NCBI GenBank assembly: GCA_963808135.1
Contig: CAWEFA010000048.1
Location: 1-32,924, forward strand
Origin: CAWEFA01 sp963808135
GTDB taxonomy: Bacteria > Bacteroidota > Bacteroidia > Bacteroidales > DTGW01
Length of the DNA: 32,924 nt
Direction of reading: 5' to 3'
Shown: positions 25,256 through 32,924 of the stretch, piece by piece
Position numbering within the stretch: the first letter of the stretch is position 1
Layout: the number at the start of each line of letters is the position of its first letter
The notes under the pieces: model-generated
Told to the model about the DNA's origin: nothing
Seen by the model: the letters and a program-made list of their open reading frames with translations, nothing else
Databases searched by the model: none
Made by a program: the position numbers and the translations under genes

Positions 25256-26682
25256 TTATTTTTTTTGTGCTTCCCTATAAATTTCCATAAAAAATATACC
25301 GGGACGCCCGATAACACAATAATCATTCCCGGCCAGGTATATTTTGGTTTGTAAATAAATAAAACCATTTCAATTATAAGGCAAAGAAAAATATATAAAG
25401 CTGGAATTACTGGATATCCAAATGCTTTATATGGTCTTTCTTTTTCAGGCCATTTATATCTTAATATAAAAATTGCGAAAATAGTAAGCATAAAGAAAAT
25501 AAGGGCGGCGAAAATTACATAGTCGAGCAATTGGCTATAAGTGCCGGATAAACAAAGGACAGCGCACCAAATCGCCTGTAGCCAAAGCCCTGCGGCAGGA
25601 ACGCCTTTGTGATTGAGATTGGCTACATTTCTGAAAAAAAGATTATCCTTGGCCATTGCGTAGTAAATCCGTGCACCGGATAAAATTATTCCATTATTAC
25701 ATCCAAAAGTTGAAATTACAACTATCACAGCCATTAACAATGCCGCATTATTTCCTAAAATTTGATACATAGCGGCAGTGGCAACCCTGTCTTCCGATGC
25801 AAACTGAATACCCCGTGCAACAACAGAAACTCCATCAGGAACACCTTTCAATGGTAAAATTAATATATAAACAATGTTTATAATTATATATAAAACACTA
25901 ACTACAATAGTTCCGAGAAACAGGCTTAACGGTATGTTCTTTTTAGGGTTAATAACCTCGCCTGATGCAAAAGTAATATCGTACCAGGCATCGGCTGAAA
26001 ACAATGAGCCTACCATAGCTACCCCGATTGCTGCTACCAAAGCCAAACCGCTTATTGGAAATTCTTTGCCGTTCTGCCATTGCGATGGTTGCCAAAAATT
26101 GCCGGGTTTTAGTTTGGAAAAGGCAATACCGATTATAATAAACAACAGTAAAATAAAAATTTTTGAAAAAGTGAATACATTCTGGACACGTTTCCCTTCT
26201 TTAATTCCCCGGCTATTTATAAAAGTCAGCAGAAGAATAGAAAGTATGGCAACCAGTTGGGTTGTATTAAATTTAAATATCCAAAAGTGAAAAAGGAAAT
26301 TTTTTTCTGAAATCCATGGAAACATGACACCGGAATATTTCCCGAAAGCCATAGCAACAGCAGCTATTGTTCCGCTTTGGATAACAAGAAACAATGTCCA
26401 TCCGTAAAGAAAACCGAATAAAGGGGAATAAGCGTTGCGAAGATAAACGTAAATGCCTCCCGCATGTGGCATCATACAGGCAAGTTCGCCGAAACTGGTA
26501 GCGGCAAAAACCGTCATAACGCCCGAAATAATCCATACTACAAGTAGCCAGCCAGGCGACCCCAGATTTCGTGCTATATCGGCGCTAACTATAAATATGC
26601 CCGAACCTATCATCGAGCCAATTACAATTGATGTTGCATCGAAAAGGTTCAGGCTTTTGCGAAATTCCCCGTTTGGCTTCAT
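25252..26682 (-). CDS. APC-superfamily amino acid permease
   Basis: A 476-residue transporter with about 12 membrane helices. The first helix carries SIVIGSMIGSGIFIVSADIA (the unwound GSG substrate site), followed by FGELACMMPHAGGIYVYLRN. SFGELACMMPHAGG and SLFSADAWYDITFASGEVIN are characteristic of the LAT/APC group. The C-terminus, KWPEKERPYKAFGYPVIPAL, is the usual cytoplasmic loop of this family. It exchanges or imports neutral amino acids across the inner membrane; exact substrate unknown. It is a monocistronic gene by position, convergent with ychF. Confidence 0.9.
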   Translation of the reverse strand: MKPNGEFRKSLNLFDATSIVIGSMIGSGIFIVSADIARNLGSPGWLLVVWIISGVMTVFAATSFGELACMMPHAGGIYVYLRNAYSPLFGFLYGWTLFLVIQSGTIAAVAMAFGKYSGVMFPWISEKNFLFHFWIFKFNTTQLVAILSILLLTFINSRGIKEGKRVQNVFTFSKIFILLLFIIIGIAFSKLKPGNFWQPSQWQNGKEFPISGLALVAAIGVAMVGSLFSADAWYDITFASGEVINPKKNIPLSLFLGTIVVSVLYIIINIVYILILPLKGVPDGVSVVARGIQFASEDRVATAAMYQILGNNAALLMAVIVVISTFGCNNGIILSGARIYYAMAKDNLFFRNVANLNHKGVPAAGLWLQAIWCAVLCLSGTYSQLLDYVIFAALIFFMLTIFAIFILRYKWPEKERPYKAFGYPVIPALYIFLCLIIEMVLFIYKPKYTWPGMIIVLSGVPVYFLWKFIGKHKKNN

Positions 26683-26867
26683 AAGTCAGGATTTAGATAA
26701 TTTATTTTCTAAAGATCGAGAAGATTTTTATTATTTACAATTTAAGTTCTGCCTTCAATTTTAATTATTAATTGACATCATTATCTTTTGATTTTATTTA
26801 ATTTTAACAGCAAAATCTTATATTTAAAAAATTCATTTGTTATAAAGTTTAAATTAAAATAAAAAAA

Positions 26868-27869
26868 ATGTTTATGGATTATATAACAAAATCAGACAGG
26901 TATGAAAATATGATTTATAGAAGGTGCGGTAATAGCGGGATAAAACTTCCTGCTATTTCGTTAGGCTTGTGGCATAACTTTGGCGGTGTCGATGTTTTTG
27001 AAAATTGCCGTGAAATAGTACGCAGAGCTTTTGATTTTGGAATAACGCATTTCGATCTTGCCAATAATTATGGCCCGCCTCCGGGTTCGGCAGAAGAAAC
27101 ATTCGGTTCAATAATGGAAAAAGATTTAAAGCCTTATCGCGACGAACTTATAATTTCCACAAAAGCCGGGTATTATATGTGGCCGGGCCCTTATGGCGAA
27201 TGGGGCTCAAAAAAATATCTTGTTGCCAGCCTCGATCAAAGCCTGAAACGCATGAAAATTGATTATGTCGATATTTTTTATTCACATCGCCCCGACCCTG
27301 AAACACCGTTGGAAGAAACCATGTATGCGCTCGATTTAATCGTGCGCCAGGGGAAAGCTTTATATGCAGGCATTTCAAATTATAGCGCCGAACTCACTGA
27401 AAAAGCAGTAAATATTCTTAAAAGCCTTGGAACCCCATGCCTTATCCACCAGGCAAAATACTCGATGTTTGAAAGATGGGTAGAAAAAGGCTTATTGGAT
27501 GTACTTGAAAAAAACGGTGCGGGCTGTATTGCCTTTTCTCCTTTGGCACAAGGGCTTTTAACGGACAAATATTTAAAAGGGATACCGGAAGGATCAAGGG
27601 TTTCCAAAGCCCATGGATTTTTGAGGCCTGAGCAAATTACTGATGAAAAAATCACAATAGCTGAAAAATTAAATAAAATTGCTAAAAACCGCGGCCAGTC
27701 GCTTGCCCAAACAGCATTAGCATGGCTTCTGAAAGATCAAAGAATAACTTCGGTGCTAATCGGGGCAAGTAAAATTGAACAGCTTACCGATTGTATCCTC
27801 GCATTGAAAAAGCTCGATTTTAATAATGAAGAACTGAATGAAATAAACAAAATATTATCTATGGTTTAA
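26868..27869 (+). CDS. gpr: Aldo/keto reductase of the YghZ (L-glyceraldehyde 3-phosphate reductase) type
   Basis: A 333-residue TIM-barrel NADPH-dependent oxidoreductase. The N-terminal stretch RYENMIYRRCGNSGIKLPAI plus SLGLWHNFGG closely matches E. coli YghZ, which supports the long start. THFDLANNYGPPPGSAEETF holds the catalytic aspartate and tyrosine, ISTKAGYYMWPGPYGEWGSK the lysine, and FYSHRPDPETPLEETM the histidine. The NADPH site is near SVLIGASKIEQL. It would reduce aldehydes or ketones such as glyceraldehyde 3-phosphate or methylglyoxal; the native substrate in this organism is not known. No operon partner is evident. Confidence 0.9.
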   Translation: MFMDYITKSDRYENMIYRRCGNSGIKLPAISLGLWHNFGGVDVFENCREIVRRAFDFGITHFDLANNYGPPPGSAEETFGSIMEKDLKPYRDELIISTKAGYYMWPGPYGEWGSKKYLVASLDQSLKRMKIDYVDIFYSHRPDPETPLEETMYALDLIVRQGKALYAGISNYSAELTEKAVNILKSLGTPCLIHQAKYSMFERWVEKGLLDVLEKNGAGCIAFSPLAQGLLTDKYLKGIPEGSRVSKAHGFLRPEQITDEKITIAEKLNKIAKNRGQSLAQTALAWLLKDQRITSVLIGASKIEQLTDCILALKKLDFNNEELNEINKILSMV

Positions 27870-28118
27870 ACTTTTGAAAATCGTATAAAATTTTCATTAA
27901 AACATTTTGCACTGAATATAATTCACCGCTTCAGGCCTTCCGATTAATATTTGTATGATATATACAGGTATTTTCCCTTATTTAAATCATTTTAACCGCT
28001 AAACTTTATCATACTATTTTATTAGGTATCGCATGTTACATTCTTTGTAAGCTAGGGTTATAAAAATTAATTTTGAGTAATACGAAAAAATTTAAATTAA
28101 ACCTTAAAAAGTGTTGTT

Positions 28119-28604
28119 ATGAAACTTGCAAAATGTTTGATCTTCAAAATTAGCAATAGGAAGTTTGCTATTCGCACAAGTATTGTATCGAATATTATCG
28201 ATAAACCTAAAATAATAAATATACCTTCTCTCGCGCCTTACCAAAAAGCTATGTTTAGTTATGAAGGTGCGTTAATCCCCCTTCTTGATATAAAAAGAAA
28301 TCTTGGTTTAGCGCAAGATATGGAAAACACATCCTATTCCAAAATACTTATAGTTGAAATTAAAAATAACAATAAGATTGAACTTACTGGTATTGAGATT
28401 GATGAGGTGATTGAAGTAATCAAATTAGACGACATATTATCGTATCCGTTTTATAATTCGTCAGGAAAGCAAAACAATAATTTTCGCGAATCTGTTTTAA
28501 TTCATAAAGGAGAACCGGTAATCTTTTTAAATACAAGTAAATTTCTGTCAAATAGCTATTACGAATTATACTTAGATAAGCCATCAATAGTATTATCTAA
28601 TTAA
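28119..28604 (+). CDS. CheW-like scaffold protein
   Basis: A 161-residue single-domain protein. LIFKISNRKFAIRTSIVSNI resembles the beginning of CheW domains, KAMFSYEGALIPLLDIKRNL the conserved PLLDL-type strand, and TGIEIDEVIEVIKLDDI the second barrel. CheW links receptors to the histidine kinase CheA; CheA and receptors are not encoded nearby, so it may serve a distant system or be a stand-alone adaptor. The gene for a CheY-like receiver follows 252 bases downstream but has its own upstream region. A 12-13-bp imperfect stem (28613-28625 with 28651-28663) lies just after the stop. Confidence 0.75.
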   Translation: MKLAKCLIFKISNRKFAIRTSIVSNIIDKPKIINIPSLAPYQKAMFSYEGALIPLLDIKRNLGLAQDMENTSYSKILIVEIKNNNKIELTGIEIDEVIEVIKLDDILSYPFYNSSGKQNNNFRESVLIHKGEPVIFLNTSKFLSNSYYELYLDKPSIVLSN

Positions 28605-28856
28605 AATCCTTAATCAGGAAAATTTTATCTCTATTGAAATAGAAATTTATAATTTTTCCTGATAAAACTCATAAATAAATAGTTTTAATGTGTCATTGAT
28701 GAATGCTTAAAAAATTTATTATTATTGGCAAAATTTACGAATATCAAGAAATTAATTTATCCAATTATTTGTTGATTTGTAAATAATTATTTAAATTCAA
28801 TAAAAATATTACATTTGTTGCTTACAATTTTGTTTAAGAATTAAAGGTTACCAAAT

Positions 28857-29249
28857 ATGATGAGTCAGAAAAATAAGCATTCGATAATGTTAATAGACGA
28901 TTCCTCAACAAATAATATACTTTATGAAAGTATATTAATGGATGAAGGATATGAAGTTTTTATTTGTGAGGATGCAAAAACAGCGTTAAAACGATTACAA
29001 AAAGATATTCCGGATCTTATTATTCTGGATTTAATGATGCCGGGTATGGATGGTTTTCATTTTTTAGAAAAGAAAAAAGAAATTAAAGCAGCGGCAAATA
29101 TACCAGTTATAATGCTAACTGCCAAGATGGATAAGGAAAGCGAACGAAAAGCATTTGAGCTTGGAGTGCTGGCTTATATGATAAAGCCAATTGGAATTTC
29201 TGAAATCACTGAAAAAATAAAGAAAATATTTGCTGTTGTAAAGAAGTAA
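28857..29249 (+). CDS. CheY-like receiver-only response regulator
   Basis: A 130-residue single receiver domain: MLIDDSSTNNILYESI (acidic pocket), phospho-acceptor in LIILDLMMPGMDGFHFLEKK (about residue 58), the threonine in VIMLTAKMD and lysine in YMIKPIG. It lacks any output domain. It resembles PatA/PleD-type stand-alone receivers more than E. coli CheY. A TACATTTG (28810-28817) fits the TAnnTTTG element, but no upstream TTTG is found at the right distance. The adjacent CheW-like gene suggests a shared chemosensory-type pathway; proof is missing. It converges on clpX (58 bases). Confidence 0.88.
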   Translation: MMSQKNKHSIMLIDDSSTNNILYESILMDEGYEVFICEDAKTALKRLQKDIPDLIILDLMMPGMDGFHFLEKKKEIKAAANIPVIMLTAKMDKESERKAFELGVLAYMIKPIGISEITEKIKKIFAVVKK

Positions 29250-29306
29250 TTCAAACACTCATTCTTTTATATTATCATTTTTGAAAATTAACTTGCTATT
29301 AATAAA

Positions 29307-30539
29307 TTATGCTGCTTTTAGCCTGCCCAGGTTTGCCTTTTCGAGCTTTTCACGGGCATAATCTTCAGAAATATTAATTTCCATAATTTCTTTCGATGGC
29401 ATCTCATACATGGCATCTATCATAATAGCTTCACAAATTGAGCGTAATCCGCGTGCGCCTAAACGGAATTCTATAGCTTTATCAACAATATAATCCAACA
29501 CATCATCTTCAAAATGAAGCTTTATTTTGTCCATTTCGAAAAGTTTCATGTATTGTTTAACAATTGAGTCTTTGGGTTCAGTGAGTATACGCCGGAGTGT
29601 TGCTTTATCCAGAGGGCAAAGGTAAGTTACAATCGGTAAACGGCCTACTATTTCAGGAATAAGTCCATATGCACGTAAATCCTGGGGTGCAATATATTGA
29701 AGAAGATTATTTTTATCGAGATGGTCTTTTTTACGGGCTGCATCGTAACCAACAACTTGTGTGTTCAGGCGTATCGCAATTTTTCTTTCAATGCCTTCGA
29801 AAGCGCCGCCGCATATAAAAAGAATATTTTTTGTATCAACTGGGATCAATTTTTGTTCAGGATGTTTACGGCCTCCTTGTGGCGGGACATTAACAATACT
29901 TCCTTCGAGCAGTTTCAGTAAACCTTGTTGTACACCTTCGCCGGAAACATCGCGGGTAATTGAAGGGTTATCGCCTTTTCGTGCAATTTTATCTATTTCG
30001 TCTATGAAAACGATCCCTTTTTCTGCAGCTTCGGTGCTATAATCGGCTGCCTGCAAAAGACGTGTTAAAATGCTTTCAACATCCTCGCCTACATAACCTG
30101 CTTCTGTGAGAACTGTGGCATCGACAATTGTAAAAGGGACATGGAGCATTTTTGCAATCGTCCGTGCCAATAAAGTTTTGCCCGTGCCGGTTTCACCAAC
30201 CAGAAGTATATTCGACTTTTCAATTTCAATATCTGCATCTCCTTTCCGGCTCACATGTACAAGTCGCTTATAATGATTGTAAACTGCAACAGAAAGATAT
30301 TTCTTAGCTTCATCCTGTCCCACAACATATTGATCGAGGAACTTCTTAATTTCAGAAGGTTTAAGGAGTTTTATTTTCGAAAAGTCAAAATGTTTATGTG
30401 TACGCGATTCATCGCTTATAATTTCGGCAGCCTGTGAAACGCAAGCGTCGCAGATTTGAGCATTTAAGCCTGTAATAAGTAAATTAACATCCTTTTTGTT
30501 CCTTCCGCAGAAAGAACATTTATTTTCAGATTCCTTCAT
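29307..30539 (-). CDS. clpX: ATP-dependent Clp protease ATP-binding subunit ClpX
   Basis: I start at ATG 30539 (MKESENKCSFCGRNKKDV), the normal ClpX beginning; an upstream ATG at 30581 would add 14 odd residues. The 410-residue protein has the zinc-binding domain (CSFCGR and CDACV), Walker A LLVGETGTGKTLLARTIAK, the pore loop YVGEDVESIL, Walker B IVFIDEIDKIARKGDNPSIT, the IGF-like loop region after YDAARKKDHLD, and a sensor-2 arginine in EFRLGARGLRSICEAIMI. It unfolds tagged proteins and feeds ClpP. It overlaps the clpP stop region by 14 bases, so the two are translationally coupled. Confidence 0.97.
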   Translation of the reverse strand: MKESENKCSFCGRNKKDVNLLITGLNAQICDACVSQAAEIISDESRTHKHFDFSKIKLLKPSEIKKFLDQYVVGQDEAKKYLSVAVYNHYKRLVHVSRKGDADIEIEKSNILLVGETGTGKTLLARTIAKMLHVPFTIVDATVLTEAGYVGEDVESILTRLLQAADYSTEAAEKGIVFIDEIDKIARKGDNPSITRDVSGEGVQQGLLKLLEGSIVNVPPQGGRKHPEQKLIPVDTKNILFICGGAFEGIERKIAIRLNTQVVGYDAARKKDHLDKNNLLQYIAPQDLRAYGLIPEIVGRLPIVTYLCPLDKATLRRILTEPKDSIVKQYMKLFEMDKIKLHFEDDVLDYIVDKAIEFRLGARGLRSICEAIMIDAMYEMPSKEIMEINISEDYAREKLEKANLGRLKAA

Positions 30540-31227
30540 TATTTTTTGGCTGAATTTTTTTACGGTCCAATATTTCATCAATCATTCCATATTCTTTGGC
30601 TTCTTCGGCTGTCATCCAATAGTCGCGGTCAGAGTCCTTTTCAATACGTTTATAAGGGTTACCCGTGTGCAAAGCTAAAATTTCATATAATTCTTTTTTC
30701 AACTTTTGTATTTCGCGGGCAGTGATTTCAATATCAGTGGCTTGACCCTGAACGCCTCCCATAGGTTGGTGAATCATTACGCGTGCATGCTTAAGGGCTG
30801 AACGCTTGCCCGCTTTACCTGCAGCAAGCAAAATTGCGCCCATTGAAGCTGCCATACCGGTACAAATAGTAGCAACATCGCTGTTTACAAACTGGATGGT
30901 ATCGTAAATGCCTAAACCTGCATGAACCGCTCCCCCGGGAGTATTAAAATATATTTGAATATCTTTATTGGTGTCCACAGAATCGAGGAAAAGAAGCTGG
31001 GCCTGGATTATATTGGCAACATAATCGTCAATCGGTAGCCCGAGGAATATTATCCTGTCCATCATGAGTCGCGAAAAAACGTCCATTGTTGCAATGTTTA
31101 ACTGGCGTTCTTCAATAATTGTAGGCGAAATGTAGTTATCGTAAAAAGTGCCGAATTTATGTAAAGTTAAACTACTGATGCCCATTTTGCCTCGGGCAAA
31201 TTTTTCGAAATCCTGTTTATAGTCCAT
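30526..31227 (-). CDS. clpP: ATP-dependent Clp protease proteolytic subunit ClpP
   Basis: A 233-residue protein, somewhat longer than E. coli ClpP through its N-terminal 30 residues. The catalytic serine is in TICTGMAASMGAILLAAGKA, the histidine in HARVMIHQPMGGVQG and the aspartate in SDRDYWMTAEEAKEYGMI. SRLMMDRIIFLGLPIDDYVA is the typical N-terminal handle region. It forms the barrel peptidase with ClpX. The promoter lies 37 bases upstream, so clpPX can be transcribed separately from tig. Confidence 0.97.
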   Translation of the reverse strand: MDYKQDFEKFARGKMGISSLTLHKFGTFYDNYISPTIIEERQLNIATMDVFSRLMMDRIIFLGLPIDDYVANIIQAQLLFLDSVDTNKDIQIYFNTPGGAVHAGLGIYDTIQFVNSDVATICTGMAASMGAILLAAGKAGKRSALKHARVMIHQPMGGVQGQATDIEITAREIQKLKKELYEILALHTGNPYKRIEKDSDRDYWMTAEEAKEYGMIDEILDRKKIQPKNNEGI

Positions 31228-31263
31228 AGTTGCTAAATATTAAAATTGTCTATATTGAATGCA

Positions 31264-31294
31264 AAAATCTAATTTTTATAAAATAAGAGCCAAA
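31264..31294 (-). promoter_or_regulatory. Bacteroidetes-type promoter of clpPX
   Basis: On the minus strand: TTTG (31294-31291), exactly 19 bases, then TAGATTTT (31271-31264), one base off TAnnTTTG. The leader to the clpP start would be about 30 bases. Suggests clpPX is not solely dependent on tig. Confidence 0.55.
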
Positions 31295-31348
31295 TAAATT
31301 GAACCTATTGAATTAAAATCTTTAAAGTTCCGTTTAATCAAAAGAATT

Positions 31349-31445
31349 CCTCGTAGCTCTGCTACGGGGTAAAATCAAATAATAGGTTTGCTATGCAAAC
31401 TCCATTGTTGTATTTTCTTTGATACCTCGCAGCTCTGCTGCGGGG
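31349..31445. repeat. Pair of 21-base palindromic repeats with a third hairpin between
   Basis: CCTCGTAGCTCTGCTACGGGG (31349-31369, with one extra base beyond the 20 shown as paired) and its near copy at 31425-31445 (CGCAGCTCTGCTGCG core) are direct copies of each other and each is self-complementary apart from one position. Between them GTTTGCTATGCAAAC (31386-31400) is a perfect 6-bp hairpin. Both copies are followed by GTA. Lies in the tig-clpP gap (31228-31531), which otherwise holds only the clpP promoter. Confidence 0.7.
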
Positions 31446-31531
31446 TAGTTCATTTAATGGTAAAGTTATGAAAAAGCTACATAATATATCATAGCATTTT
31501 AATTTGAATTGTAGAAATTAATGACTCATTA

Positions 31532-32884
31532 TCAGGTAAAAAGTTTACTGAATTCCTCTTTCTTTACCTGTTTGTTTTCAAGTGTTACTTGTTCTTTAAT
31601 AAATTCAATGGCTTTGTCTTCTCTTAATTTCTCAACTATATTATGCACTTCGTCTTCTTTTTTTAATAATGAAACAGCATATGTGTCGATTTGTTCATCC
31701 GGCACATTATTGATTCCATACATACTGAACTGGTTGCGTGTGATTTCTTTAGCATATTCAATTACACTATCTTCAGGAACTTCAATATTGTTATCTTTTA
31801 AAATTTTATTTTTAATTAATTGCCATTTCATGTTCTCTTCGAAGCCGGAAAATTCTTTCTCAATTTGTTCATCAGTAAATTTGTTTGTATTAACCGCTTT
31901 TATCCATTTTTTAAGAAATGCTACCGGAAGCTCCAGTTTCAATTGTTTTAGGATAAATTCACGTGCGTCAATTTGAAATTTATAATCCGACTCCCGTTTC
32001 AGTGATTCGGTAATTTCGGCAGTTATTTTATTTCTGAATTCTTCCATTGAATTTACTTTGTTTTCGCCATATATTTTGTTGAACAATTCCTGGTCAATTT
32101 CTGCTTTTTCAAATTTTAATATGGATTTTATAGTAAATTGAAATAATGGCCCGAGGTTTACTATTTTATCAGCAGATGTTTTAAGAATATTGGTAATTTC
32201 ACGATCATCAGGAAAAGCTTTTTTCAGGTCGAACTTTACAATATCCCCAGCTTTAGCGCCTTTAAAAGCTTTCTTTTCATTTTCATCTTTTGAAAGTTCA
32301 AGATAAATTGAAGCATCTGTAACTGAAAACGGATTTTCGAGAATTTTCCCCTCGCTGTCAACCTGCACAAGGTCGCCTTTTACCATTTCGTTTTCATCAA
32401 TAATATCTGTTTCCTTATATCGTCCATATCGCTTCGTATAAGTATTGATATAGTTTTCAATCATACTTTCTTCCAATTCTATTTCATAAAATTTGATTTT
32501 ATTTTTTTTATTAATGTTTATTTCAAAAGTTGGCGCAATGCCTAAATCGAAGATAAATTCGAAATCCTTATCGTTATCCCAATCAAAAGGCTTGTTCTCG
32601 GTTTCATTTGGCAGTGGATCGCCTAAAACCTGGATTTTTTCCGTTTTGAGATATTCGGTTATTTTTTCGCTTACAAGTTTGTTTATTTCTTCGGCCAATA
32701 CCGGTTTATAGTACATTTTGTTAATATAAGAAATAGGCACGTTGCCGGGACGAAAACCAGGAATATTGGCTTTACGGCGATAGTCTTTCAGCACTTTCGT
32801 TACGCGTTCCTCATAATCATCTTTATTTAGTTGAATTTTCAGCGTTGCATTGAGTTCATCAGTGTTTTGTATGGTTATGTTCAT
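31532..32884 (-). CDS. tig: Trigger factor
   Basis: A 450-residue ribosome-associated chaperone. The N-terminal ribosome-binding domain is about 1-115, with the signature IPGFRPGNVPISYINKMY (E. coli has GFRKGKVP). The middle part, about 150-245, is in the position of the FKBP-like domain (MVKGDLVQVDSEGKILE). The C-terminal chaperone arms follow (KITAEITESLKRESDYKFQI, then RNQFSMYGINNVPDEQIDTY). It shields nascent chains. Order tig-clpP-clpX is conserved among bacteria. Only 40 bases lie upstream within the window, so its promoter is not visible. Confidence 0.95.
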   Translation of the reverse strand: MNITIQNTDELNATLKIQLNKDDYEERVTKVLKDYRRKANIPGFRPGNVPISYINKMYYKPVLAEEINKLVSEKITEYLKTEKIQVLGDPLPNETENKPFDWDNDKDFEFIFDLGIAPTFEININKKNKIKFYEIELEESMIENYINTYTKRYGRYKETDIIDENEMVKGDLVQVDSEGKILENPFSVTDASIYLELSKDENEKKAFKGAKAGDIVKFDLKKAFPDDREITNILKTSADKIVNLGPLFQFTIKSILKFEKAEIDQELFNKIYGENKVNSMEEFRNKITAEITESLKRESDYKFQIDAREFILKQLKLELPVAFLKKWIKAVNTNKFTDEQIEKEFSGFEENMKWQLIKNKILKDNNIEVPEDSVIEYAKEITRNQFSMYGINNVPDEQIDTYAVSLLKKEDEVHNIVEKLREDKAIEFIKEQVTLENKQVKKEEFSKLFT

Positions 32885-32924
32885 CAGATATAAATTAGGA
32901 ATTATTAAAAATGTTTATAATTTA

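Noticed and set aside
28613..28663. Imperfect inverted repeat after the CheW-like gene as a terminator
   Set aside because: One mismatch, a 25-base loop and no T-run make it weak; noted under the gene only.
1..32924. CRISPR array, integrase, transposase or rRNA gene
   Set aside because: No regularly spaced repeats, transposase or integrase motifs, or rRNA sequence were seen on either strand.

Overview
The window joins two unlike pieces of DNA. Bases 1 to about 5413 are clearly GC-rich and carry a RyR-domain protein remnant, a B12-binding radical SAM protein, a small membrane protein and a UvrD/REP-type (SF1) helicase. At least six apparent reading-frame breaks occur in this 5.4 kb. The source looks like a GC-rich bacterium; I cannot name the phylum. 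From about 5414 to the end the DNA is AT-rich and typical of Bacteroidetes: two near-exact TTTG-N18/19-TAnnTTTG promoters and a third close to it, weak Shine-Dalgarno signals, a LytTR regulator, a SiaB-like protein, and the tig-clpP-clpX order. At the switch point two unrelated genes are cut on opposite strands: the helicase (plus) stops inside motif V and an Xaa-Pro peptidase (minus) loses its catalytic domain. The simplest reading is a chimeric (metagenome) assembly join, so the two parts should be interpreted separately.

Layout of the AT-rich part: truncated M24 peptidase and a TMTC-like multi-membrane/TPR protein (5417-7901, minus); a roughly 0.5 kb inverted-repeat element with a decayed DUF559 nuclease gene (7909-8416); a small metal-binding protein and copper-type P-ATPase with a shared promoter (8502-11102, minus); a receiver-only regulator, a NarL/LuxR regulator and a large multi-PAS histidine kinase with one frame break (11185-15654, minus); tRNA-Ser(UGA); HU with promoter and terminator; a TrmH-type methyltransferase; a LytTR regulator; an aminotransferase, a phenylacetate-CoA ligase and an ACT-domain protein (18270-21493, minus); a tandem SiaB-like ATPase-fold protein; MltG; YchF; an APC permease; an aldo/keto reductase of the YghZ type; stand-alone CheW-like and CheY-like proteins; and clpX, clpP and tig, with a palindromic repeat pair between clpP and tig.

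Functionally, the AT-rich part is ordinary housekeeping (protein quality control, tRNA modification, cell wall, chromosome packing) mixed with an unusual density of signalling genes. The two observations with the best chance of being new are the DUF559-bearing inverted-repeat element and the tandem SiaB-like protein. The most important technical point is the junction near 5414.
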